DNA of 58,722 bases from Candidatus Latescibacterota bacterium. Its GTDB lineage: Bacteria > Krumholzibacteriota > Krumholzibacteriia > Krumholzibacteriales > Krumholzibacteriaceae. Made by a program: the position numbers and the translations under genes. This document shows positions 45,794-54,243 of the stretch, piece after piece. The stretch is from assembly GCA_019038625.1 (NCBI GenBank), contig JAHOYU010000143.1, forward strand, positions 1-58,722, read 5' to 3'. Each line of letters opens with the position of its first letter. Position 1 is the first letter of the stretch. Below the pieces are notes generated by a model, which worked only from the letters and a program-made list of their open reading frames with translations, ran no database searches and was not told where the DNA came from.

Positions 45794-47233
45794 ATGCGCA
45801 AGGTATTAGCAGTAATATTATTATTTGTCGGTTTATTCACAATGGCATCGGCAGTGTTCAGTGAAGATGGGATGATCGAAGTCATATCCGTCAACTATTC
45901 CAATGGTACAACAGCATTCAGGGATCCTACGGGTATAACGTTTGATGGGACATGGATCTGGATGACTGAACAGCATGCAAGTGGTACTCCTCTGTACAAG
46001 ATCGATCCTTCCACGATGGAGGTCGTCGAGACCAGATATCTTTCACTTAGTAACTGCTGCATCCAGGGACTTGCGTGGGATGGTCAGTATATTTGGATTT
46101 CGGGCAATGGATACACTATCTATCGCTATGATCCGGAAACCGACGTGTTAGAACATACATGCACAAGAGGTTCCGTTCCTCAGGCCATTGGAATGGCCTG
46201 TGTCGGTAGTGAACTTTATGCTACCGCGTGGTATGGGGGGCTTTCTGGTGATCTTATGTCCCTGAATCCTTACGACTGCGCATATGATATTGATTTTGAG
46301 TTTGAACCTGAGATGTGCGGCTCATATGGACTCGCGAACAATGGGGAGAATTTCCTCGTTTGTGCCAGAGATGAAGCTGATCTTAGCTATCCCAAAAAGA
46401 TTTACGAATATTCACCCAGTGGTGAACTTCTCCAGAAATATGGGACATTTGAATCAAGAGGAGCATATGACCTTGCCTGGGATGGGGAGTTTGTCTGGGT
46501 AGCTCACTATGGTTCGATGTACGTAGCAGACGGTGCGGTCATGAAGGTGCGTCTGGTATCGCCGATTGAGGTATTCGCTGACATCAGGCCTGCCTCCTGC
46601 CCAAATTCCTTCAATCCAAAGAACAACGGTGTACTGCCAGCCGCGATAGTCGGTACGACGGATTTCGATGTAGATATGATCGATCCGTCTACAATCAGGC
46701 TCGAGGGAGTTCCTGCCCTGAGTTGGAAATATGAAGACGTAACGACTGTTCCTGTTCCGGGGGAGTGCTCAACGGAAGGTCCGGATGGCATTGCTGATTT
46801 TTTCGTAAAATTCAATTCGCCGGAGATCGCAGCTGTATTGGGTGATGTAGAGGCGGATGATATTGTTCCGCTCGAATTGTCCTTTACTCTCTATGACGGG
46901 CGGAGTCTTGCGGCCTCCGATCTGGTGATCATCAGAGGATTCCAGGGCAATGCAACTGATAACAGGACCAACAAGAAGCTGATAGTGTCTGTCAGCAGTG
47001 CTCCTGGAGAATCGGTTCAGAGAATCAGTTTTAATCTTCCTGTTGCATCGACAGTCAGAGGTTCTGTATATGATGTCCGGGGCCGGCTTGTGAAAAGGGT
47101 CGTAGATTCATATCACCAGGCTGGACTTCACACGGTGAACCTGGATTCTTCAATGTTCACGAATGGAGTATATTTCCTCAGACTGGCTGCAGGAGATGAG
47201 GTCGTCAATCGCAAGATCATAATTATACGTTGA
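45794..47233 (+). CDS. secreted beta-propeller protein with C-terminal sorting domain
   Basis: 479 residues. Signal peptide 1-23 (end AVFSED). Residues about 30-255 form a YncE/TolB-like propeller with repeats such as GITFDGTWIWMTEQ and GLAWDGQYIWISG. A domain about 260-385 (RPASCPNSFNPKNNGVLPAAIVG) is common in secreted proteins of uncultured bacteria. The C-terminus (ISFNLPVAS ... GVYFLRLAAG ... RKIIIIR) is a type-IX-like sorting/FlgD domain. It lies behind the three operators and the terminator described above and so may be a target of the FG-GAP kinase pair. GGGGGCGACA-type RBS is weak. Confidence 0.87.
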   Translation: MRKVLAVILLFVGLFTMASAVFSEDGMIEVISVNYSNGTTAFRDPTGITFDGTWIWMTEQHASGTPLYKIDPSTMEVVETRYLSLSNCCIQGLAWDGQYIWISGNGYTIYRYDPETDVLEHTCTRGSVPQAIGMACVGSELYATAWYGGLSGDLMSLNPYDCAYDIDFEFEPEMCGSYGLANNGENFLVCARDEADLSYPKKIYEYSPSGELLQKYGTFESRGAYDLAWDGEFVWVAHYGSMYVADGAVMKVRLVSPIEVFADIRPASCPNSFNPKNNGVLPAAIVGTTDFDVDMIDPSTIRLEGVPALSWKYEDVTTVPVPGECSTEGPDGIADFFVKFNSPEIAAVLGDVEADDIVPLELSFTLYDGRSLAASDLVIIRGFQGNATDNRTNKKLIVSVSSAPGESVQRISFNLPVASTVRGSVYDVRGRLVKRVVDSYHQAGLHTVNLDSSMFTNGVYFLRLAAGDEVVNRKIIIIR

Positions 47234-47252
47234 TGGTAAGTGTAATCATTAA

Positions 47253-47280
47253 GGCAGCGCCCCTGATTTGGGGCGCTGTC
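47253..47280 (+). terminator. terminator-like hairpin after the beta-propeller gene
   Basis: CAGCGCCCC (47255-47263) pairs with GGGGCGCTG (47270-47278), extended to 11 pairs by flanking G-T and G-C, loop TGATTT. It is 20 bases behind the stop. The T-run is displaced (TTTTT at 47289-47293), so efficiency is uncertain. Confidence 0.55.
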
Positions 47281-47422
47281 ATCCCAATGTTTTTGATGGG
47301 TGTCAGGCTTGGACTTTGTGTTAGTTACTTTTCCGGCGGCTTCTTCTATTGCATAATATATGGCATCTCCGTTAGTATCGGCAGGGATAGCGATAATATT
47401 CCAATGATTCGAACGGGACTGA

Positions 47423-49141
47423 ATGATCGAACTCGAAAAATACGAGATTCTGGAAGAGATAGGCCGTGGGGGGATGGCTATCGTCTACAAGGCGAAGCAC
47501 AAGCTTCTGCACAGCCACGTCGCGATCAAGGTCCTTTTTCCCCAGTTCACCCACGATGAAGAATTTCTCAAGAGGTTCATAAACGGCGCCCGCAGTGCCG
47601 CGCATCTCAAACACGATAACATCATTCCTGTGTACGATGTCGGCGACGAAGACGGTAACTACTACATAGTGATGGAGTGTCTCGAGGGCGAGGGCCTCGA
47701 CGAGAAGATAAAACGTGAAGGAAAATTCTCCGAGGAGGAGATCGAATCTATTATGCGCCCTCTGGCCGGGGCCCTGGACTATGCCCACAAGAGGGGTGTA
47801 ATACACAGGGATATAAAAAGTTCGAATATCTTTCTCGCCGAGGGTGGTCGGGTCGTCCTGATGGACTTCGATATTGCCAAGGCATCGGACCTTACCGTCA
47901 ATTTGACGCAGGACGGCACTCTATTAGGTACGCCCGCATACATGAGCCCCGAGCAGGCAAGGGGAGAGAAAGTCGAGTTCACGAGCGACATCTATTCATT
48001 CGGAGTGGTCCTCTACGAGATGGCTACCGGTCAGGTGCCGTTCACAGGTGAGAGTACATTTTCCGTACTGCATCAGATAGCGATGGGTGATCCTTCCCCT
48101 CCAAGAGAGATCAATCCGGTAGTCAGCGCTAATCTGGATAAGAGGATCCTCTGGTGCATGGAGCAGTTGCCTGGCGACAGGCCTGGTAGTGTGGGGGAGA
48201 TATTCAGCGCGGAGCCATCGGGTGACGGGAAAAGGAATGCGGAGAAATCTGATATAAAGGCTGATAAAAAAGCTGAGAAGAAGGCCGCGAAGCAGAAAGC
48301 CGCAGAAAAAAAGGCCGAAAAAAAGAAGGCGGCTGCCGAGAAGAAAGCTGCAGCCGAAAGAAAAGCAGAGGGAGAAAAGGATACGGGATCAGTCTCGGGA
48401 GTAAGTGAGACGAATTCGGAGCTTCTTGATACTGCAGTTTTAAGCTCACGAGTCGATAATATTGAAAAAGCACTGCAGACCGCTTACGTTCCACCGGCGA
48501 CAAAAAGTCAACCGACAAAGAGCCAGCCAACCGAAAAATCCAAACGTCAAAAAACCAGGTTCAGGATGCCACGTTTGGCGAAAAGAGTTGTCTGGATCAT
48601 CGTGATCATCATAGCTGCAGTATTAATAAAAGAAAATATGTTCCCGGAGAATTACAATTTCGGTGTAAAAGCTATTTTCTCGGCGAGCGAGTCCTCGGGG
48701 GAATTGCCCCCTCCATTGACGGCTCCGCTGGAGCTCTCTAAAAACGACGAAGGAAGAGTCCGGAGCCTCCACCGTGATGCCCTGGAAAAGATCGATGACG
48801 GCGATATCCTGAAAGCGGTGGAGAAACTGGCAGAGATACGCAGGATCGATCCAGGAAATGATCTTGCTCAAAAGGGTATGCAGAGAATTTATGACTGGCA
48901 TCTTGCGAAAGCACAGAATATGCTTGCGGGAGGTAATTTCCCCGGATACGAAAACTTTATGGATAGGGCCGTTTCATACTGCCCCTCTATGAAGATGGAT
49001 AACCTGTGCCAGCGGGCAAGGGTGTATCAGAATAGCAGAAGATTTATTGGAAAGGGAGATACGAATTCCGCGGCGGTCTATTTCAAGATTCTTGGGGTCC
49101 ACGCGGAGACGATGAAGGACTGGGTAAGTGACAGGCTTTGA
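47423..49141 (+). CDS. membrane Ser/Thr protein kinase (Hanks type) with DFD instead of DFG
   Basis: 572 residues. Kinase domain 7-260: IGRGGMAIVYKAK, ATP Lys K36 in VAIKVL, HRDIKSSN, then MDFDIAKA where DFG is expected, and GTPAYMSPEQARG. A Lys/Ala/Glu-rich charged linker follows (about 275-315), then a membrane helix about 388-405 and an extracytoplasmic TPR-like end. Metal-binding Asp of DF[G/D] is kept, so activity is still possible. The stop overlaps the PP2C gene start; kinase and phosphatase form a pair. Confidence 0.93.
   Translation: MIELEKYEILEEIGRGGMAIVYKAKHKLLHSHVAIKVLFPQFTHDEEFLKRFINGARSAAHLKHDNIIPVYDVGDEDGNYYIVMECLEGEGLDEKIKREGKFSEEEIESIMRPLAGALDYAHKRGVIHRDIKSSNIFLAEGGRVVLMDFDIAKASDLTVNLTQDGTLLGTPAYMSPEQARGEKVEFTSDIYSFGVVLYEMATGQVPFTGESTFSVLHQIAMGDPSPPREINPVVSANLDKRILWCMEQLPGDRPGSVGEIFSAEPSGDGKRNAEKSDIKADKKAEKKAAKQKAAEKKAEKKKAAAEKKAAAERKAEGEKDTGSVSGVSETNSELLDTAVLSSRVDNIEKALQTAYVPPATKSQPTKSQPTEKSKRQKTRFRMPRLAKRVVWIIVIIIAAVLIKENMFPENYNFGVKAIFSASESSGELPPPLTAPLELSKNDEGRVRSLHRDALEKIDDGDILKAVEKLAEIRRIDPGNDLAQKGMQRIYDWHLAKAQNMLAGGNFPGYENFMDRAVSYCPSMKMDNLCQRARVYQNSRRFIGKGDTNSAAVYFKILGVHAETMKDWVSDRL
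48241..48375 (+). repeat. Lys/Ala/Glu low-complexity coding segment in the kinase
   Basis: Repeated AAG/GCC/GAA-type codons encode KKAEKKAAKQKAAEKKAEKK-like runs, similar to TolA-type helices. It probably forms an extended charged helix between kinase domain and membrane. Confidence 0.75.
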
Positions 49142-49938
49142 CAGTCTGTCTTAACAGGCAACAGAAAAAGGACGGCGATTTGGATATTCAGTTCGGTTCA
49201 AAGACGGTAACTGGAAGAAGAAAGAGCAACCAGGACAGCATCTTCTTCATGCAGCAGAACGACTGTTTCATCGCGGCGGTAGCAGACGGCATGGGTGGAT
49301 ATGGTGGTGGAGAGGTGGCGAGCCGGATAGTGGCCGATGTCTGCAGGGAAAAATTTATGATGTTTTCCACTGCACCTGAAAAGGAACAGCTCGAAAGGAC
49401 CATCCTGAAGATAATTGCCAGTTCGCAGGAGCATATAAAAATGAAATCGGTTGAAAAGGAAGAACTCAGTAAAATGGGTACGACCCTTACAGTCGCCATC
49501 GGTTGCATGGGCGAGTATGTCGTCGGAAATATAGGGGACAGCAGGACATACCTTATCTCCGGAGACTGGATAGAGCAGCTGACGAAGGACAACTCGATGG
49601 GGCAGGAGTATCGCGAAAAGTTTTCCGAGGAGGAAAGAGACAGCGGTCTTCTCCAGAAAATAAGCCATGCTCTGACAAAGTCTCTTTCCGGCGGTGAGGA
49701 CGAGGCGGATATCTACCCTGGCGAGGGGCGCAGATATACATTCAGAAGAAACGATAAGCTGGTCCTCTGTTCCGATGGGCTGATCCTCGACAAGATCGGA
49801 GACACGGGACCCGAGATATTGAGGATCATGGGTATGGACGGTTCCCATGATGAGGCGGCTGAAGCTCTTGTGAACTGGGCCTATGAAAACGAATCGTCGG
49901 ATAATATATCGGTGATAGTAGTTGCGGCCGGGGAATAA
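49138..49938 (+). CDS. PP2C-family Ser/Thr protein phosphatase
   Basis: 266 residues. Metal-binding and catalytic motifs of the PP2C family: RKSNQDS, AVADGMGGYGGGEVAS, GTTLTVAIG, VGNIGDSRTYL, LVLCSDGL and ESSDNISVIVV. It should reverse phosphorylation by the preceding membrane kinase. The start at 49138 is a TTG that overlaps the kinase stop (TTGA); a second TTG at 49180 would give a more usual family start, so the first 14 residues are uncertain. Cytosolic. Confidence 0.92.
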   Translation: MTVCLNRQQKKDGDLDIQFGSKTVTGRRKSNQDSIFFMQQNDCFIAAVADGMGGYGGGEVASRIVADVCREKFMMFSTAPEKEQLERTILKIIASSQEHIKMKSVEKEELSKMGTTLTVAIGCMGEYVVGNIGDSRTYLISGDWIEQLTKDNSMGQEYREKFSEEERDSGLLQKISHALTKSLSGGEDEADIYPGEGRRYTFRRNDKLVLCSDGLILDKIGDTGPEILRIMGMDGSHDEAAEALVNWAYENESSDNISVIVVAAGE

Positions 49939-50012
49939 TCGATCCCAGTGAGGGAATGATTCAGTCTCAGCCATAGGATGCTTTCGTCGGTATCGGGAAA
50001 TATCAGTGATAA

Positions 50013-50043
50013 AAAGGGCGAGGCCATGAGGGACTCGCCCTTT
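50013..50043 (-). terminator. terminator of the minus-strand barrel gene, possibly bidirectional
   Basis: AAAGGGCGAG (50013-50022) pairs with CTCGCCCTTT (50034-50043). Read on the minus strand the stem is followed by TTTTTATC, making a good terminator 44 bases behind the barrel gene stop. On the plus strand the T-tract is only TTT, so it may also weakly end the PP2C transcript. Confidence 0.85.
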
Positions 50044-50086
50044 GTCTTGGCTGTTGCCCAGCCAGGACGCAATAAACTACGTGAAG

Positions 50087-50650
50087 CTAGAATGCCACTC
50101 CCCCGCGGAGTATGAATCCAGGTCCGTATGTCATTTCGAATTCATCATTACCGCCGGCCGGAGCGCCGGTGATGCCTGCCATGATCAGCCAGTTGAAATT
50201 TTTCTCGGTGAGGATGACCAGCTCGAACGTACCATTGATTATGAGATAGCCCGAGGAATCAGCAGGTCCGATGGCGCCAAGCTTGCCGTAACTGATCCCG
50301 AAACCCGGCCTGAACAGGAGGTTCGACCCATCCTGTTGTATCCAGGCCTTGATCATAAAGCCGAGTTCGATCATCGAAGCAGAGTCGTCGTAGCCGCTGA
50401 AATTGCTGAAGCCGCCGACAACGCCGCCCGAGATCTTCGGCCCGAGTTTATAATCGAGTCCTCCGCTGAAGCTGAAGCTCAAGTCCGTTTCAAATTCCCT
50501 TCCTTCTACCCAGAAAGTACCCGGGCTTAAAAGTCCGATCTGGACGTTGATCGTGGTCTCTCTTTCGAGGAAATCGTACGCCATGGCCGGAGAAACGACT
50601 ACCATCGCGAGCAGTGACACAAGAGCAATGAGTTTTGATAAACGCATCAT
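50087..50650 (-). CDS. predicted small outer-membrane beta-barrel protein
   Basis: 187 residues. Signal peptide 1-24 (ending SPAMAYD), then beta-rich sequence with Gly/aromatic alternation (FSGGLDYKLGPKISGG, YGPGFILRGGVAF) and a C-terminal Phe. This is the look of an 8-strand OmpW/OmpX-like barrel, though no exact family was recognised. ATG follows GGAGG at 5-6 bases; the next codon is also ATG. It is divergent from a second barrel gene, with the two promoters in the 252-base gap. Confidence 0.72.
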   Translation of the reverse strand: MMRLSKLIALVSLLAMVVVSPAMAYDFLERETTINVQIGLLSPGTFWVEGREFETDLSFSFSGGLDYKLGPKISGGVVGGFSNFSGYDDSASMIELGFMIKAWIQQDGSNLLFRPGFGISYGKLGAIGPADSSGYLIINGTFELVILTEKNFNWLIMAGITGAPAGGNDEFEMTYGPGFILRGGVAF

Positions 50651-50709
50651 ATGACCCTCCTCTGTTGATGGGAAAACACCTCATTTGTATCTTGAAACTC
50701 CTTAAGGCG

Positions 50710-50739
50710 AGGATATGTTCGCTGCAATAAGATTGTCAA
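50710..50739 (-). promoter_or_regulatory. sigma70-type promoter of the minus-strand barrel gene
   Basis: On the minus strand TTGACA (50739-50734), 18-base spacer, TATCCT (50715-50710). The -35 is perfect and the -10 matches 4 of 6. Confidence 0.5.
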
Positions 50740-50794
50740 GGGATTGCTTGGTTTCCTGCGGGGCAGTCGTGGAGCAATCGCATCCCTAAACACC

Positions 50795-50823
50795 TTGACA
50801 CCTGTCTGGTCATCAAATAATCT
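50795..50823 (+). promoter_or_regulatory. sigma70-type promoter of the plus-strand barrel gene
   Basis: TTGACA (50795-50800), 17-base spacer, TAATCT (50818-50823). A perfect -35 with a weak -10, 80 bases before the TTG start of the gene. Confidence 0.5.
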
Positions 50824-50902
50824 GAGGGCGTCGAAGAGTGGGATCCCCGCGTCGACAGGGACAGTATTCAGGTTACATTCACAATTGTTCAAGGAGGGAA
50901 TC

Positions 50903-51403
50903 TTGAGACATTCGCTTATCGTAGTTCTTGTATTATTGATGACAGCATCTTCCGCGATGGCCCAGCATGTGGAGCAGGGCGACAAGGAAATTCAGGTCAA
51001 CGCATTTTTCTTTGCGGTATCCGGAGTGTCCATGCTCAATCTGAGCGGCATTTACGGATATTATAAGACAGCAAAACTGGAGCTCGGAGGCGGCCCATCG
51101 ATCAGTTATATGAGCTACGGCAGTGAAAGTAATACGACGATCGGCCTGACATTCTTCGGAAGGTACAACCTTACCGCGCGTGACCAGATAGTACCGTACA
51201 TCAGTGCCCAGTTTTATCAGTATGACATCGCGCCTGAGGATCCCCTGGGGTTCGCCGACTATGCCTTTGTCCAGTGCGGTGGTGGATTCAAGTACTTCAT
51301 CAATGAGTACATAGCATACGACGTGTCGGGTAACCTTGGTTTCAGTCTCGGTGGCGGAGAGGTCAGTTTCATCGCCGTCGGAGGACTGTCTGCATTTTTC
51401 TAG
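50903..51403 (+). CDS. predicted small outer-membrane beta-barrel protein
   Basis: 166 residues from a TTG start 5 bases after AAGGAGG. Signal peptide 1-20 (SSAMAQH), then barrel-like strands (NAFFFAVSGVSMLNLSG, GLTFFGRYNLTARDQIVPYI) and a C-terminal GLSAFF. A longer in-frame reading from 50744 has no signal peptide and is rejected. It resembles the OmpW/opacity-protein type; no function can be given. The next gene starts 13 bases on and may be co-transcribed. Confidence 0.72.
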   Translation: MRHSLIVVLVLLMTASSAMAQHVEQGDKEIQVNAFFFAVSGVSMLNLSGIYGYYKTAKLELGGGPSISYMSYGSESNTTIGLTFFGRYNLTARDQIVPYISAQFYQYDIAPEDPLGFADYAFVQCGGGFKYFINEYIAYDVSGNLGFSLGGGEVSFIAVGGLSAFF

Positions 51404-51416
51404 AATGGACCATATA

Positions 51417-52976
51417 ATGAGAAGAACCGCTGTTTTACTTGTGGTCGCGATGACTGTTGTAGCCATTATCATGCCGGCGAACGGCAGCGCGGTTGAGCTT
51501 TATCTCGAACACAGGGTGCCGACTGCATCAAAAGAGATAACAGCGATCGCCTTCAGCTCTGGAAGTGTTGGAGCAGCATCCGGAAATCTGGGTCTGGTGG
51601 TGGCGTATGGGACCGGAGACGGGTCTGTCTTTGTCCTTGATCTGAAGGCAGCTGATGGGGGTGGTGGCAGATACGTTTTCGATTCTGGCGGGAAAAAAAT
51701 AACAGCGATAGAGTTCAGCCCTGACGGTAGATACCTGGCTATCGCGGCGAAAAAGAAGTCAGTCTGGCTTGTGGTTCTCGGTGATAACGAGGATCGCCTG
51801 GAGTTGAAAGAGGCAAAGGGCCGGGTCGACGTTCTCGCGTTCAGTGAGGATGGACGATATCTCGCGGCCGGGGGCGACAGGAAGGATATTTTTGTCTGGG
51901 AGATTCCATCGGGACAGTCCCGTTCTGTTTTAAAGGGTCATGACGATGATGTGCTGGCTATCGCGTTTCACGGCGGAGAGAAAAGAATGATCTCTGCCGG
52001 GCGGGATAACATGATGATCATCTGGGACGCGGCATCGATGAGTATCCTGAGGAAGTACGAGCTCGAAGCGCGGACGATGGATGGTTCGGGTATCGATATT
52101 ACAGCAGCCGAGGTGAGCGCGGACCGGAACTTTCTTGCCGTGGCTGTCAACGAGCACATGTTGAAAAAGGGTGGTAGAGGGATGATATTCAGATATCACC
52201 TCGCATTCTTTGATATTTCGAGGGGTGTTCTGCTGAAGATGCTTGAGGAGAACAACCGTAAGATAGAAAGGTTCGCTCTATATCCGGGCAATTGTTTCGT
52301 GGCGTTCGACAACTCGACACTTCAGACTCACACGCTCGCGTTTCGGAATATCGAGTCAGGCAGTGTGGATCTTTCTTATTCGATGAATTCGGAATTCCGG
52401 TTTCTCGAATTCTCCCCCGATGGGCGATGGCTCACAGCTGCCACGGGTCCGTCCGGCAGTGAAAAGAACGCGTCGCTGAATCTGTGGAGCGTCGATTACG
52501 ACATGCCGGCATCAGGATGTTTCTCCGGTCGTGTGAGGCTCACATCGGACAGTGAACCGCTGTTGAAGGGTGCCTCTCAAAGAATAGCCGCCGTTGTGCC
52601 TTTTTCGGTGAGTGGGACTGATGAGGAGCTGGGGCGGGCCGCTGGCCATTTTCTCGAAAGCGCCCTGGCGGGAGTTCCCTGGCTGAGGCTGGTGGAGCGT
52701 TCCCGCGTCGATGAGATACTGAAGGAACTGAAGCTCCAACAGAGCGGGTATATCGATCGGGGTTCGGCTGTCGAAGCGGGCAGGCTTCTTGGCGCGGGAC
52801 TTATCGTGACGGGAAATATCGATCGTGTAGGGGCCGACCTGGTCGTTTCTACGAGAATCATAGATGTCAAGACTGGCGAGATACTTGGGACCAGGCAGGT
52901 GCACTGCGCGCAGTGTGGGGCCGATGACATATTCGATGCCATAGATGTCCTGGCAGGAGCACTGGTGGAGCGTTGA
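51417..52976 (+). CDS. WD40-repeat protein with CsgG/FlgO-like C-terminal domain
   Basis: About 519 residues. Signal peptide at the start (MRRTAVLLVVAMTV); WD40-type propeller repeats about 30-370 (ITAIEFSPDGRYLAIAAKKK, VLAFSEDGRYLAAGGDRKD, VLAIAFHGGEKRMISAGRDN); a C-terminal CsgG/FlgO-like periplasmic domain about 390-519 (FLESALAGVPWLRLVERSRV, AGRLLGAGLIVTGNI). CsgG-like domains occur in envelope assembly factors. An ATG four codons earlier (51405) is equally possible; both have poor RBS. It lies between the barrel and PAAR genes. Confidence 0.82.
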   Translation: MRRTAVLLVVAMTVVAIIMPANGSAVELYLEHRVPTASKEITAIAFSSGSVGAASGNLGLVVAYGTGDGSVFVLDLKAADGGGGRYVFDSGGKKITAIEFSPDGRYLAIAAKKKSVWLVVLGDNEDRLELKEAKGRVDVLAFSEDGRYLAAGGDRKDIFVWEIPSGQSRSVLKGHDDDVLAIAFHGGEKRMISAGRDNMMIIWDAASMSILRKYELEARTMDGSGIDITAAEVSADRNFLAVAVNEHMLKKGGRGMIFRYHLAFFDISRGVLLKMLEENNRKIERFALYPGNCFVAFDNSTLQTHTLAFRNIESGSVDLSYSMNSEFRFLEFSPDGRWLTAATGPSGSEKNASLNLWSVDYDMPASGCFSGRVRLTSDSEPLLKGASQRIAAVVPFSVSGTDEELGRAAGHFLESALAGVPWLRLVERSRVDEILKELKLQQSGYIDRGSAVEAGRLLGAGLIVTGNIDRVGADLVVSTRIIDVKTGEILGTRQVHCAQCGADDIFDAIDVLAGALVER

Positions 52977-53073
52977 ATCACGAACAATAGTCGGAAGCCC
53001 TTGTGGAGCGTTGACTTTTCATGTGATCTGATTTTATACTGGTTATCCTGAAGATGAACCAGGAGGATGACAG

Positions 53074-54210
53074 ATGGGAAATCCTGCAGCAAGATTAGGC
53101 GATATGGCGAACGATTGCGCCGACCCTGTCGACACTCCGACCGGGACCGTCGTTGCAGCGGGAACGGTGATGATCAACAAGATGCCCGCGGCAAAGCAGG
53201 GCGACCAGATCGTCGGAGTCGATGTACATATTATCATGATCCCTACGCCTGGTGGCCCGGTGCCGACTCCCCTTCCACACCCTTTCATGGGAATCATAGA
53301 CAACGGCCTGTCATCATCGGTCAAGATAATGGGGATGCCGGCGGCGACAGTCAACAGCACCGCGACTAATACGCCCCCGCATATCCCGCAGGGTGGCCCC
53401 TTCCAGAAACCTCCCGCGAACATGGCCAAGATAATCCTGGGTAGCCCCAATGTCATGATAGCCAATGGTGGCGGAGGAGGGGGCGGAGGAAGTGGCAGCG
53501 GTGGAGCGAATGCCGCGACACAGGCTGCAGCTGTAGAGGCAAAGGAAGGCCATTACCTTAATGTCAGTGTAGTGGACAAGGGTGGCAAGCCGGTCACAGG
53601 GCCGAAGGTGACGATCAAAGCGCCTGACGGAAGGATCACAGAAGGAGTCCTGACGGGAAAGATAGAAAGAGGCGGAGTGCCCGAAGGTGACCACGAGATC
53701 GCCCTGAGCGCGATAGTAAAGGCTGCCTGGTCGGTCCGTGAGGCGGCAGTCGGCGACAAGGTGAAGATGGAAGTGGAGACGGTCGGGATCGAGTCGGGTG
53801 AGAAAGCTACTCTGCGGATCTTCATCAAGGATGCCAATTTTGCCGACCATCCCTTCGAATCGATAGAGACGAAAGTCGATTCGGACAAGATCGAACACGA
53901 ATGGGAACTCAGGGTAGATGAAAAACTGTTCGACGCGCAGGAGTACAAGGAAGGGAAGAACTACTCGAGCCCATACTACTATTTCGTGGTCGAGACCGCC
54001 GGTATCAAGCAGAGGTCGGGCCTTTTGAAATACAAGGACTGGCTCGAGCTCGAGTTGAAGGATGATGAAGGCAACGCCCTGGGTGGGGCCGAGTACAAGG
54101 TGCATCTGCCCAGCGGCCGCATCGTTACGGGGACCCTGGACGGTAACGGTTACGCCAAGGTGGAGAATATCCCTCCCGGTGAAGTAAAAGTCACATTCGA
54201 CGCCGGATAA
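53074..54210 (+). CDS. PAAR-like (DUF4150) spike-tip protein with Gly linker and Ig-like C-terminus
   Basis: 378 residues. The first 130 match the PAAR/DUF4150 type: MGNPAARLGD, PTPGGPVPTPLPHPFMG, ILGSPNVMIANG, repeated His/Pro/Gly loops. PAAR proteins sharpen the spike of type VI secretion and related contractile systems and can carry effectors. A Gly/Ser linker (132-145) joins two beta domains, the last carboxypeptidase-regulatory-like (GGAEYKVHLPSGRIVTGTLD). No signal peptide, as expected. AGGAGG lies 7 bases before the ATG. The 33-base gap to the next gene suggests an effector-carrier pair. Confidence 0.87.
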   Translation: MGNPAARLGDMANDCADPVDTPTGTVVAAGTVMINKMPAAKQGDQIVGVDVHIIMIPTPGGPVPTPLPHPFMGIIDNGLSSSVKIMGMPAATVNSTATNTPPHIPQGGPFQKPPANMAKIILGSPNVMIANGGGGGGGGSGSGGANAATQAAAVEAKEGHYLNVSVVDKGGKPVTGPKVTIKAPDGRITEGVLTGKIERGGVPEGDHEIALSAIVKAAWSVREAAVGDKVKMEVETVGIESGEKATLRIFIKDANFADHPFESIETKVDSDKIEHEWELRVDEKLFDAQEYKEGKNYSSPYYYFVVETAGIKQRSGLLKYKDWLELELKDDEGNALGGAEYKVHLPSGRIVTGTLDGNGYAKVENIPPGEVKVTFDAG

Positions 54211-54243
54211 GATTAAGCAGCTACTAATATTTAAGGTATAGAT

